NCBI GenBank assembly: GCA_017893485.1
Contig: CM030366.1
Coordinates: 200,441,173 to 200,505,172, forward strand
DNA length: 64,000 bases
Origin: Hemerocallis citrina
Taxonomy: Eukaryota; Streptophyta; Magnoliopsida; Asparagales; Asphodelaceae
Direction: 5' to 3'
This document shows, piece by piece, positions 12,148 to 26,100 of the stretch; the stretch's first letter is position 1, and each line of letters opens with the position of its first letter. The notes under the pieces are model-generated. The model was not told the DNA's origin. It saw nothing but the letters and a program-made list of their open reading frames with translations, and made no database searches. A program made the position numbers and the translations under genes.

Positions 12148-13670
12148 TGATTGATATATTTTTCACATATACCTATTTACCCTCTTACTACTTTGGCTTA
12201 TGTGTCTTGACGGGTACCTTCTCTTTACCACCAGAATTCTCGTCTCTGCCAATTCCATTTTCAAGTTTCTTTTGACTTTTCATCTCCTTCCTCCTTTTTG
12301 TATACATCCTTAGTTATTTACGTCGTTATGTTGGTACTCTTTGTTACCTTGCACTAATCGATTTTAGAGTGTAGGTATTAACTATATTGTATCAGAAATT
12401 TGCAATGTTTTCTTCGCCATCCGTCTCTTATTTCTTGTCATAATCATGTAATGTCGTCTCAATTATATACCGTGTATTCATTTTGCTGGCTCACTGTTTT
12501 GCTTCATATATTTTGTGTGTGCTGCTTATTACTAATGTTTTAAATACCAGATATCAATATCGTATCTGAAGGAAAAATTTCATATCAGATACTGGATATA
12601 TCACTGATTCGGCGATGTTTTTAAAATACTGGGTTAACATTTCGGATGAAAATATATATCCTAAATGAGATTTAGATGATCTTTACACATAATACATTAC
12701 ATTTACAAAATACTTGAGCAATAATAGTAACTGAAATATGTAATTGCCTACATGAAATCTAATACATAGGGAAAGGTACCTATATATTAAAGACTTGAAG
12801 AATCTTTTGAAAGAAAACTTCAAGACAAGTTTTGAGGTCAATTGATTCACTCCATAGAAGCAATCTGCTTGTGCCACTTAAGATAGTATTTTATTGTATG
12901 ATTTATTAAATATGGAGATTCTATTTGATTGTTCTCTTTATATTTTCTCATAAAAGCAAATTTCCTACTAAAGAAGGGATATAGTGAACATAAAATCAAA
13001 TTTATAATTTTGTATCAAAATAGTAAAGGAAATCTGAATTAATATGTTTCACGTATTCTTTGTCCTATTTTGCTATTTCCATTATAATCAGTTTTAGTTT
13101 CTCTCGTCTCTCTCTCTCTCTCTCTGATCTCTCTGATCTACAGTTACAAACCCCAAATACTCTCCATTATAATCAGATATTAATAATGGATCTCTTTTTC
13201 ACATGTTTAATAAATAAAAAAACCTTGGTCCACAACTCCTCTTTGTGCTCAATAAATAAGAACAAGGAGTGATAGTGTGGTAAATATTTGGGAGAGAGCG
13301 ATAAGGATGTGAGAATCACTTGATAATTTTTACCTGTTTCTCACTTTTTATACACTGGGTTAGGTCTAATAGGGTCGGGTTTGAACCCTAACCCAAAGGT
13401 CTATTGTATTTTTTTTCCTTTTTAATGTCCAATATTTAAATGTCTGATATAATGACCAAAACTGACCAATTATGTTTAAAACAATGGTTTCGGTAACGAT
13501 AACGGCCAGTCCAAACCGTTATAACTGCCGGTATAACAGTTGTAAATGGTGATATTTGAAACACTGATATATAGGCTACTCTATGAGATATTATCTTCTT
13601 TATATTTGTTTATCGGGAGTATTTACCTTTTTCCTTCAGGCATTGAAAAGTAATTTGAGGAAGCTTTTGT
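12148..13670. other. AE7 5'UTR intron, right part
   Basis: AT-rich with no gene. It has a short CT microsatellite at about 13108-13128. Fragments resembling ends of an old element occur near 12536 (TGTTTTAAATACCAGATATC) and 13546 (GTGATATTTGAAACAC), but no target duplication was found. Confidence 0.45.
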
Positions 13671-13698
13671 TTTACAGGTTCCTACCGGAGTAGTGAAA

Positions 13699-16600
13699 AT
13701 GGATACAGGGTTAATAAATGCTAATCCTATAGTTTATGAAAGAAAAGAGAGACGGGCTCGGAGTCCTCCAACAAATATTGATGAGTATGCAGAAGATTTC
13801 ATTGACGAACAAGAAATTTTTGATATCCTTCAAATATGTTATTGCCAGTGGCAACTACTGACTTTTTTTTTGTTGCTTTCTCTGTTATGAGCATGATACT
13901 TCTATTCTAGTTTGTCCTACATTTAGCACCACTTTCTCTTCCCTTATTTCATATGCATTATTTGTTCTGTTCGGGTACAGCTATGTACGGCCAGTAATGA
14001 ATATTTAAATTTTTTTCTTAAATTTTATGAATGGTGTGCTTTCTTAACATTCTTAAATCTTATTAGAGATATAAAGGATCCAGAACACCCATATTCATTG
14101 GAAGAACTGAAAGTTGTTACAGAAGATTCAATTGAAATCAATGGCAAACAAAAAACCTGTGTTAGGTAAGAAGATTTCTACTTTTGAGCCTTGAATATGA
14201 AACTTTTTTTCTGTTGATCGGCTGATAAAATTTTCTTTTTTTGGTTCAGGGTCACTTTTACTCCTACAGTTGAACATTGTAGTATGGCTACAGTTATTGG
14301 ACTGTGTATACGTGTAAAACTAATGCGTAGTTTACCTTCTCGTTACAAGGTATGCTGCATCTTCTCTTTTCACTATCAAATCCCGTTGAGAAACTTAAAT
14401 TTTATTGATTCTTTTGGCAATTATTAAGTAGGCAATCTTCTCTAGTTTGTCACATATATTATGTTGGCCATAGTGGATCCTAAAAGATTGTGATTTTGAA
14501 ATGACCGACACTGCACCAAAACTCCGTAGTTGTGGAGAGGGTTGAGAGCTAGGAAGCACGGACTCTTCATGGAGGCGCTCGCACTCGAGTCGGACTCGTA
14601 TCGAATACCGGTGCGACGGGACACATACTGGGTGCGGAGGGGTGCGTGTCTCGTTGATTTAATTAAAATCATAAAACTGGGTGCGGCTGAGTGCGGTATT
14701 GAGTGCTGCGCGACACGGGTCTTGGTTTTTTAGTGCGGGTTTGGGTATCTTTTGACCCAAACCCCGAAACCCATTTTAATAGAACACCACCAAATTTCTA
14801 GATCCTCAAATCCTCTTTTTCTTTTTAGATATCATTTTCTAACTATATTGTGTTATGTTAGACCTTATGACTATGTTAGACTTATTAGTGTTTTTTGACT
14901 ATGTTTAGAGTTTTATAACAATGTTGTGCTATATTGTCATTTTGAATCTCTTGATTATTGAATTATGAATGACAATGATTTTGGTTTTTTTACAAAAATA
15001 TAAATATATAAAATAATTATTTAAAGATTAGCCGAATCCCAGTCGTACCCGCATCTCACTGTTTTTTAAAATTGCCGCATCTTCGCACCCACATCTGCTG
15101 CACCTGCATCCTCACACCTGAATCGGTGCTTCCTAGGTGCTTCTTAGGTTGAGAGTTTAATATTTATATTCAAACATTCCCATGCAGCTTGAGCACCCAC
15201 ACCCTTTTTGTGGGCTGAAACCTGAGTTGTGCACAACATTGTTTTATAAATATTTCTGTTTGATATGCGCCTAGTGGATTGAACCTAGGTGGCTGGATTA
15301 CAGTGAGAGAACCCTCCCACTACACTGATATATATTTATAATCTATTAACCTAACACTGATAAAGACCTTGTTGCTGGTGCATTCTATACATAAGTAGAT
15401 GGTATTGTTTGTCAAATCCTATCATAAATAATTCTTCAGTGTTGTGTTTGCCGGTGATTTAAACCTTTTCATTAGCTACAAAGTTGTACTTCCTTAGCAA
15501 CTTTATTTTTTTATATTTTACTATGCTTATAGTTGTTCATTTATTCATACTTCATAATTGGTTGTTTTGAATTATCTGCTGCTGAGCTACAAATTCTTTA
15601 TTGCTTTTAACGTGGATGTTTGCTTTGGAAGTTTACTCACCTACTATATTTGGAAGTTTAATATAGTAGGTGAGTAAATCCATTTAAATTAATATATATT
15701 GTGTGTTGTGCGGTGTGCACGCGCTTCTCTCGTGCATATGTTGGTTCTACGTTTTGCCATGGTTTGTGTGTTAGAGGTGGTGTTCGTAGTTCGGGTGTTT
15801 GTTCGTTATTTGGTTCGTTGGTTCAGTTCGTGAGTTTCGTTCGTTTGAGATCATTGCCCGGGAATCCATTTCCATTATTCTTGCATGGTGTCGTTTTCGT
15901 CGTCGGTTAAGGCAAGTAACTTGTACTCAATTCCTTTGTATGATACAAGTCATAAATACCGCTTGTAGTGTAGTTGGGTTCTAGAGACACCTCGTGTGTG
16001 ATGTATGATTGATGAGTATCATCTCTACAGTGCTATTGACCATAGTTGACTCACGACAAAAAATTGTCATGAAACAACTTAGGTTTTGCTCGTTCTTGAA
16101 TCGATCATGTATGTGGGATTTTTGTGAGAATTTGGGTATTTGTTGAGATCCATGTGATAGACTTACTTTGATATGTTAATTACCCTATTTCATAATGTTT
16201 AGAAACTTGGTAGACTCGATTTCATGTTTGGTTGTGTTTGGATCAAGTTTCGTTGGATCTATGTTGATTTTGGTTTTTGAGGAAATTCTGTGTTTTGTCG
16301 ATGATCTGTCTTGATAAGTAATTTAGACAATATTAAGGTCAAAATCTTAATTTTAGTATGAAACATGAGTTTTAGAGGAATTCGTCTTCTTTCCAACCCC
16401 TCTGACCTTGCTCGATTTTGTTTTCGTATGTGTGAGATATGACTGTTTTACTACAGAGGTGTAAATCATTTCCAGATTTCGTTTCTCGATGATTTTGATG
16501 ACTAAATTATTTTGATACTTGTGCTACATATTATTTTGATCCAAAACTTTGGTCAGTATTTCTTTATCTAGTTAGGGATTACTCAGAATTTTGGTGGATT

Positions 16601-17119
16601 TTATTGATGAGTTTTATACGCCGTTTCATGCTTGTTTATGAAAGCTATACTTGCTGTATTTTGCTCGTTGTTCTGTAAAGAATAGTATTTTCACGCGCTT
16701 CTCTCGTGTGTATGTTGGTTCTACGTTTTGCCGTGGTTTGTGTGTTAGAGGTGGTGTTCGTAGTTCGGGTGTTTGTTCGTTATTTGGTTCGTTGGTTCAG
16801 TTCGTGAGTTTCGTTCGTTTGAGATCATTGCCCGGGAATCCATTCCCATTATTCTTGCATGGTGTTGTTTTCGTCGTCGGTTAAGGCAAGTAACTTGTGC
16901 TCAATTCCTTTGTATGATACAAGTCATAAATATATGGTTATTTATGGGTATATATATATATATATATATGGGTAAGTATGGATGTGTGTGGCTAGTAGCT
17001 ACTGCTTCAGCTGATACATAATATGGGTAAGTATTACGACAAACCTAAAAGAGAACATATTTGTATACTTTTGTATGACCTGAGATTGTACTAATTGATT
17101 GTGTATATATCTTGTGTTG

Positions 17120-17187
<68 letters not shown>

Positions 17188-20100
17188 TCCAAGCTTGAAA
17201 AGCGAGTAAATCCATTAAAATTCATAATTCATTAATTAGTTTACAACATTCACGTATAAGAAGTTACAACTATGACACCCTAGTTATAAAATTAGTATCT
17301 TTACTGCATCCAAATTAGAAGATTTATCTATGACCACACGTATAACCTGCATGCCCCTAATATACCTGCTGAATTGCAATTTTATTAAATCAATCGAAAT
17401 CTAACAAAAATATCCTGACTCATATTGGTCTATATATGGTAGTAGTTTGGATTCAATAGGACTCAGATACATATATAGTCTATTTCGTACCTGTATCAAA
17501 TACTTGCCCAATATGTTACTGTGACGCTTCAAAGAATTGGTATATTGGTATTAATCAACACTTTATTAATCTTGTGCATGGAATGCCAAGAATTAGTCTG
17601 GACTAGAAGCTTGAGTAAAGGACGACTTTCACACATTAAAACCAGCCTTGGAGGTTTAGCTCTCATTTATTTTAATTTCACTTTTACTTTATTAAGATCT
17701 TAGTTAATCTTAGCCGGTTCATTACTTCCGCTATACGCTCGGAAGAACTTATTGTTCAATGTGGGAAACCTTCTTAAATTTGCTAGCGATTTTGGTTTTG
17801 GAGTCGGGAAAAAAAGGGATAGACTAAATTGTAATATCCCTGGATGGACTTAGTCAATATACATAAACCATTTATCCATCTACAATATACATAATGTGTG
17901 TTGTGCTCATTAAGTCAATTAGTTTCATATTATTTGTGTTATTTATATGGTATATGCGATAATGTAAATTTATGTAGATCATATATAGGATATGTTTTTT
18001 TGTCCTACATAAGAACCGGACATATATTTAATATTCCAATATATCCCCCGATATATGCTATCCGACATGAAAATTATGAGGCCAACACAACACCAATATC
18101 CAACAATTAAAACCTTTCATGTCCTGTCTCGACAAGTGCAGACTTGTTTTGGTTTGCCTCTAGGCCTAGCATCAACATTAGACGCTGATTGTACATGTTT
18201 AAATCATTTCAAAAAGTCATATTCGTTCTTATCCTCAACAGAAAGATTGTCTTCTTAAACGACACCCATTTTTATCTTATCCTTCTTTATGTGATTTCAT
18301 CAAGACTTTTTTATTGTTATAGATGTTTCTTAATTATCCAACAATTTTAACTCTTACAGATCATTGTCTGGTTGACTGTATATAATTTCTCTTGAACTCA
18401 ATGCTATTCTTAGAGTAGTCTGGCTCTTTGATATCATGAACTTGGTTCCCTATGCCATTTAATTAAAGGTTATAGAATTGGGGGATGTGTTTTATTGATT
18501 CTTTTGGCTTGTTGTGCAGTACTGTTGAATGCATCTCCTATAACAAATAACTTTGTCTTCCACACATCCTTGTGTGGCTTTTCCATGGTCTTGGGAAATT
18601 TATATAGTATTGGTTTGTGTTAGAATACAAGTGTCAAACCCTCAATCCTCACCACCGCTTCAAAGTTTAGGTGTGGCATGGTCTTTCACATAGTATCATA
18701 AGAACCTAGGTTCAAATCCTCGTGGGTGTGCACATTTATTGCAATAATTTGAAGAAAATTGTTATAATACTGTGCACAGCCAAGTCTCAACCTACAATTT
18801 GTTCATCACCTGTATTGTTTTGTTTGGGTCCACAGAAATAGGCGCTTGACCTATATAGGCATGTTAGAGTACAAGTGGAAAACCCTCAACTCTCACTACA
18901 ACTTCGAAGTTTTGGTGTTATGGCACGTGGCAGTCTTTCTTTGGCTCCATCAACTTAAGTTGGTTGCCTTGTTGCATCAGCTTAAATTTCATTCGGGTAA
19001 AATTGGTCCATGTGCCTGCTAAGATCAAAGCCAGGACTCTTTCTTTCTTATAATTAACTTGGTTCGCTAGCTAGTGGACACTCATTGTGAGGTATCATAT
19101 TGAAAGTCCTTCTATATATACCACATTCAAAGTCGTCCTATATATACCACCATGCGAGTACCACTACTTTATATGAGGGAATTTTCCCCTTATAAGTGAG
19201 AGGTTCCCTTTCCTCATTTTTAATTAAGCTTCTTAAAAATTCAAAACAAAATGCATCTTATTAGAAAATAACAAATATAGAGGTTTATTAAAACAAATAT
19301 TTCAAAAGTAAACATTAAAAATTCATTTTGTCATATAAAGAGCATTACATGTAGTGATAAAAGCTATAAATTTAATAAAAGTGAACTTTATTAATGGGAG
19401 GAGGCTAATAACACACCCATCTCCAATAATATTGTATTGAATAGAACTATAGATATAGAAGAAATATTTTGTAAAATGTGAAGAAATATGGGAAGCAATA
19501 TTTTTTATATAAACAGATTTGTTTTCATGTGTCGACTAATAGATATAGATATTAAAAATATAGATAGATATGTTTTCATGAGTCAAATAATCCGAAGAAA
19601 TATTTTGTAAAATCCATCACATCTCTTACCTTTTTTTTTCTATTGTTTATATGAATTAATGTGTATATAGATTGAGAATTTGAAGTAGAGTTTTGGCCAT
19701 GAGTCTGAGCTGGACCATGTGCCGGAAGAAGGTCAATGACACTCCTCTCCTCTCATTATACAGTAGTATAAATAGGTATGTCACTATTAACACTTACACT
19801 TTCCTATTAATATCTTAAACATTTGGGTCTACCCTATAACTACCCTCCTATCAATTTTACAAGCTGGGATAGTTATCCGTTTTTGTTGTATGTGTACAAC
19901 CCATCTTAATCAGCTCTCCTGGTTTTGTATTCAATTGGGGCAACCTCTACTTCCTAATGCATTCATATCTTATTTTGCTTTTTACTTAGTTTTCGCTCTT
20001 CCATCTTAGCATCCTCATTTCGGCGACACTTGTTCTTCAAACATGTTATTATGCCCAACACTCTAATCCATAAAGCATAGATTGTCGTATAGTTGTTTTG

Positions 20101-23100
20101 TTAAAAAAATATCTTCAATTTCGCACAATACTGCTGATGCATTTCCCCATTTAACTAACATGCTTTACTTCAACGCGTAACATTCTCCTCAATTTTCCCA
20201 TTTTGGGGATGATTGATCCAGAATAACAAAAGTAGTTACAACCAGGTAATTCTTCGTTCTCAATGTGAACTACACTCACATCATCTCTCTCAGTTTTGCT
20301 AAATTTACAATATAAATACTCGGTTTTACTAATTTTAAATCCCTTAGATTCTAATGTTTCTATCCAATTGTTAAATTTGAAGCTTTGCCTTCTCTAATCT
20401 CATTAAACAAAATTTTATCATCTGCAAATAACATGCACCAAAGGACCTCATCATGAATGTGTAGTTAAGTCATCCATAAGTCAGGAAAATACATAAAGAC
20501 TTGAGGTTGACCATTGGTGCAAGCTTATGGTAATAGGAAATGACTGTCTCCTGTCTGTTCGTTTGAACACTAGTTAATGCATTATTCACATCCTTAATAA
20601 CATTGATGTAACTACTAGATACTTGATACTTTTTTAAGACCGAACATCAAATCTCCCTATGAGCTTTGTCATAGCTCATAAGCTTTTTCAAGATCAATAA
20701 GAGCATATGTAGTCGTTCAATCTTTTTGGGTATTTGACATATAGGAATAGGAAATTTGGGTTTTGGCTGTAGTTGTTTTAACCCAAATTTTGGGTTTTAA
20801 TTTTAAAAAATCGACGGACGAGGAATGATTTCCCGTACATTAATTTTTATTTTTATTTTAAATAAAAAACCAACGGACGGGGAATCATTTCCCGTATGAG
20901 AATCTATTAAAAAAATAACTCCTAATTAATTCCTAATTAACTCAATTTAATCCTAATTAAATCTTATTAAATCTTAAATAAATCTTAAATAAATCTTAAT
21001 TCTTAATTAAATTTTAATTAAAACCTAATCTATACAGACTATACACTTAGAAATGTTAATAGGTTGTAGTCTGTAGGATTTTTTCCACCAAAATGGAAAG
21101 AAAGAGCATGGGACGGTCATCTACCGTCCGAGCTCGTTTTTTTTAATCGATCGGACAGGAAAATGATTTCCCGTCTCATTGTTTTTTTTTTAAAAATTGG
21201 ATCGGATGGGAAATCATTTCACGTCCGATATATTTTATAAAAAAAATTTGCAGCGACGAAATCTTTCGTTTGATTGAACGGATTCGTCGGCTATTTTTTC
21301 CAAATTCCTATTTCTTCTTCCAAATATAACATAGCACTGTTCACGCAAAACCCAAAATTTGGGTATATAGCCAACGATTACAACACACTTTTTTCCCCCA
21401 AATTTTGGCTATATGACCAATGACTACTGATGCTCTAAAAGTCATATGATTCCATAGTCGATCTTCCCATCATAAAACCAAATTGATTTTCTGGCACTAC
21501 TACCTTTTCCTTAATTTTTGATCGTTTACCCGCTTTCGAAGTTTCATCGTGTAAGCTCATAAGTTATATCCTAGAAAATTTCAAACTACTTTAAATATCT
21601 CCTTTATTCTTATAGATAGGTAACAAAATGTTTTCCCTCCGCTCAGACATTTTTCTAATCTCTAAAATTTTATTGAAATGCCTATTTTTGCTAACCACTC
21701 TAGACTCTTATTCTGTTAGCAACTGTGTATGTAGTTAGCAACACTAGCCTCTTTATCTCCTAAATATTTCCCAACTTCAATAGGAACATCATCAGATCCA
21801 ACCGCCTTTCCACATTTAATTTTCTTTAAAGCATCTTTTACTTCGCTAAGCCTAATTTTCTGACAGTATCTATAATCTTATGCACTATTTTCTTCATAAT
21901 TTTTGTCATGTCAAGGAAACGGTTACTAACCATTACTTTGCTTCAAACTATTTCCTTTCCTCTGAAATTTGCCAATAAATATAGACACCATTACTCTTTA
22001 TTGTGCATTTCAAAATGTTTAGCTCCCATTTTAATTTTATATATTCCTTTTTCTATCTTTTAAGTTTAAATTCTTAAAACCGCTTCTGTCATATGTTTGA
22101 TGGCGCGATCTCGATTTAACTTGCACGCAAAAGTCCGGCTATAAGATGAAAAACTGTCATTTTATTTTTGTTCAATGTGCAACAATTTTTTATTAATGGG
22201 CTATTATATCTTTTAAGATTTGTGGTTGATATTAGAAACATTGTCATTATGTAGTGACAGCATAATGTTTACATGACAAATTGCCAAAATTTACTACTAT
22301 ACCAAACATCTAGTAAAAATATCATTAGATTATAGCAACTATTAGCATTTTGATTCCTACACCAAATGTGATCTTTTTTAATCATATCAAGAGTATAGAT
22401 TGCTGATAGTTTTATTTTAGTTATATAATGTTAACTTTCATGCCCATTGGCCCTTTTGGGTGGGAAATTGGCAAATTATAAGCTGATCGGGCTAATTATC
22501 AAAGGTTTGGTTTCTCGGACACAATAAGCAGCAATTATATGCCTTTTGATGCCATCATCCCTAGCCTTTTCCATAAGTAAATTGACACTTCTATCATGCC
22601 CCCGTAGCTTCTTTTGTGTATGTACCGCAATTATATTTTAATTTGCATCATGTCTCCAAATGTCTTGGGAGGTGGAATCTGGAACTCGATAGAGTTATCT
22701 GTATATTTATCTAATTGACAACATCATTTTGATTTATTGGGATGTTGATAAATATGCTAACATTGATTATTTGACCATTCTAATCATATCAGTCAAGACA
22801 AAGGATCAAACTGTTGAATCATTGATATTTACGAGCCAATTTCTGTTGCATTCTTTGAGCTCTCTGAAAAGGGTTTCCACTATGTCATTAAATGAATTAG
22901 TAAAAGATATAACTTCTTTATGTTGTAGGCAATGTTGAATTATATGCTGGTGGACCATGTCCAATCAATATTGTAATCAAGCATCAGAATTTGTCAGTTT
23001 TACTTGTAGTCACTCGACAAAGCTGAGACTAAATGCATGAATCACAAACCACATTTCATAAATAGTATAGGATTATAGCACAGCCACAAATCCGGGGGAT

Positions 23101-26100
23101 AAAAGAGGAGTACACAATGTTCTTGCGTGTTTGCTTGGTCTCAGATTCAAACATCCCCGTGCACTTGCAGATCTCTGCACTAAAGCTTTCACTTCGAAAT
23201 TTCAAGATAGTCCACTGATGTGCCTGTGCTCATGCCATAAATTTTGTCAACTATGATCAAGTAGTGCTTGCAATGTATTGCTTTATCATTTATGCTTGGT
23301 TTGCTGTATTATCTATGTCAATAAAATGATTCAATTATCTTTTAAATGTAATTTTCATCTCAAGTGAGCTTGCTTTATACCTTTTTTTTGATATATCGGA
23401 TAGAGCCAAAAGGCTCCAGCCATCAAAAAATATATTAATCAATAAAACAGTGATAATACAAACAAGCATCAATGGTTTTACAAGAGGTAAAACAGAAGTA
23501 AGCGAACAAAAAAAGAAATACAATAACAAGCAGCAACACAGAGGGCAAAATCCCGGCAAGGCGCACCACCCCGATACCAGTGAGCGGAGCAAACGGCCCG
23601 GTGACGCAAGCAATAAGGAGACCAAAATCAAAATTCCGAACCCGAAAGAGGAGCTGGATCTAAGCAGCCGATCCAAGAAAAATGGAGGATTAAACTCCCC
23701 CCACGACGACATCCAATTCCACTAGCAGTCTAGAGGGACTCTAGTGGCACAACGGCGGTAATGCACTGCCTACACCAGGGATGTCAACGAGAAGGCAATA
23801 CTCAACTGTGCCCTAGCTGAAAAGCTGACATGGAACCTGCTTTCCTTGCAAGAAGGTGAGTGCTCACTCGAATCTTCGAAAGATCGAAAACTTTCTTATT
23901 GTAACCTCGCTTGACGGGGGGATGGGCAGCCCTCGCAGAAGGGGGCGAAAACGCCTCAAGGTCAGATGAAGAAACGTCTGCAATGATGGGGCACGGAGGG
24001 GAACTGTGACTGCAGGGAGCAGCCGATGAGGCAGATGGGATGGTCTTGGTGGTGCCGGCCCAACGGGGAAATGAAGGGACATCAAGACTCATAGAATACT
24101 TGAGGGGAAGGGAGAGCAAGAACAGTTTGAAAGCCCTCAGGACCTGATAGAGCCATGACTGAACCCCTAAAAGTTGATACCAAGAGTATAGGCAGCCTGG
24201 ATAATGAAACGAGAACGCAGAACATAAGGGATCAGTGATCTTCAAAGCACAAGGATAGTTATAGAATAAAGAAGGGGCCTTAAAATTAACAATAGCTCTG
24301 TCAGGATGCATAAGGGGGTCAGAAGTGCGGAAGTGGGGAGCAGTCTCCCTCGCACAACGAGACCACGAAAGATACGAGAAATAGGAATTAAACCAGCCAG
24401 GATTTTTACCCAATATCCCGAACAATGACGGAGCCGCTGAGAAAGGGCGGGGGCGAGCCTTGAAAGAGTCCCGACGAGGGTTGGAGACAAGGTTCGTAAA
24501 TACTTTACGATCCTTAAAAAGGAAAGCAATATTAGGCCGATGAAGAGGGACTAGAGATGCGCGAGGAGAAGTAGATGTGGAGAAATTCAACGCTGAACGA
24601 GCAACAAAGACAGAGGAGTCGAGGTCCTTGCTCTTATCCCTACTGTGCTTACTAACCAAGCTATTCAGAAGCTTGAGCTTTAAGAGGGGGTAATTAAGAA
24701 AGGTGAGGAGTTTGGCCGGTAAGGGATGACCTCTGGGCAAGCCCAGAAGTTTTTGAAGGGAAAAGCATCGACTACGAGAGTGACCGAGCTTATCACAGAA
24801 TAAACACTTCATTTTATTCATACATTCACGCTTAAGATACCCAGGAAGGAGGCACCTGAAGCAGACCCGATGATGATCGGGCCTACAAGGCGAAGGGGAG
24901 TTAAAGGAAATGGGAGAACCCTGAGAGGGGTAGATGATATCCCAAGGAGAAGAAGATAATTCCCTCTTCGGGTCCTGATCCGTAGCTGAACAAACAGAGC
25001 TCGCTACAGCCTTGATAAGATTCATGGAAGAAACCTTTCCAAGAATGGAACAAAACAAAGCTCCAATAAAGGAAAGGTAGTGTATAAAGAAACCACTAAC
25101 AGAATGGAAACACTCCCACAAGAATAAACGTAACCGGTGCTATAACAAAACAACGCCTCTCAAAGAGGAGAAGCCGCACTCTCCAATCGGGAGAAAAAGA
25201 ATGGAGAAAATAGAGAGAATGAGAGGATAGATAGAACGGTCGATCTAGAAGAAAATCTCGGTCAGAACACCGACATGAGCTGAAATAATCGCTAGCAAAA
25301 AGATCCCCAGGGAAGGGGGAGCTCAATGCCAGACCTAACAATCAGACAACCCGAAAGATATTACAGCTAATGGTACACTACTCAGCGCACAGAATAAGCA
25401 GCAATGCAAAAGAAAAGCCCCAGGGATCCACCCAAACAAACAAAACTTCCGGGTCTAACACTAAAGGTTAAAACGAACGAATACTCACAGCGAGCGGTTG
25501 AAATGGGAGACTGGATCGCAGCTGGGGGGGACGCGCCTGGCTGGAAAACTCTCTCTGAATGGGAACACAGGCGAACGGACGGAGGAGCGACACCGTTCAG
25601 AGCTGATGGAAGGCGAGAAGATGCTGAGCAGAGATGGAAGCTTGGGGCTGGCAACCACAGCGATGGCCGATAGGAGAGCGCAAGGGGAGGAGCGCCACAC
25701 AACGCAAAGAGAGGCCCAAGGAGCGCAGCCGGAAGGTAGGGAGGCGCTGGAGTCTAGGCCTCCAGCAGAGAGAGAGGAAGAAGGGCTTCGATTCAAAATC
25801 GAAAATGCTGAGATGGGTCGGTAGGGATTTGGGAGCTCTACAATCTTGATTGAAGGGTGAATGCGAGAAAGAGGGTGGATCGACGGGATCTGGGGAGAGA
25901 AGATGCCGAGGAAGGAGGGATTTTTGGATTTTGAATCGCCGTATACTCTGTATCTTAAATCAGCTTGCTTTATACCTTAAATTAGACTATTTTTTTTTTT
26001 CCTTTTTGCTATCCCTACTATATACAGGTTAACATGAATGCTAGACAACAAATTGTATCATTTTTCATTACTGCTGTTTATTGTATTAGTATGTGCTATG

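Noticed and set aside
12536..13561. Possible old hAT element between TGTTTTAAATACC and its partial inverse GTGATATTTGAAACAC
   Set aside because: Short imperfect ends and no matching 8-bp duplication.
25382..25824. Several overlapping ORFs of about 100 codons on both strands
   Set aside because: GC-rich 5' leader of the L1-type LINE; no domain and no consistent frame.
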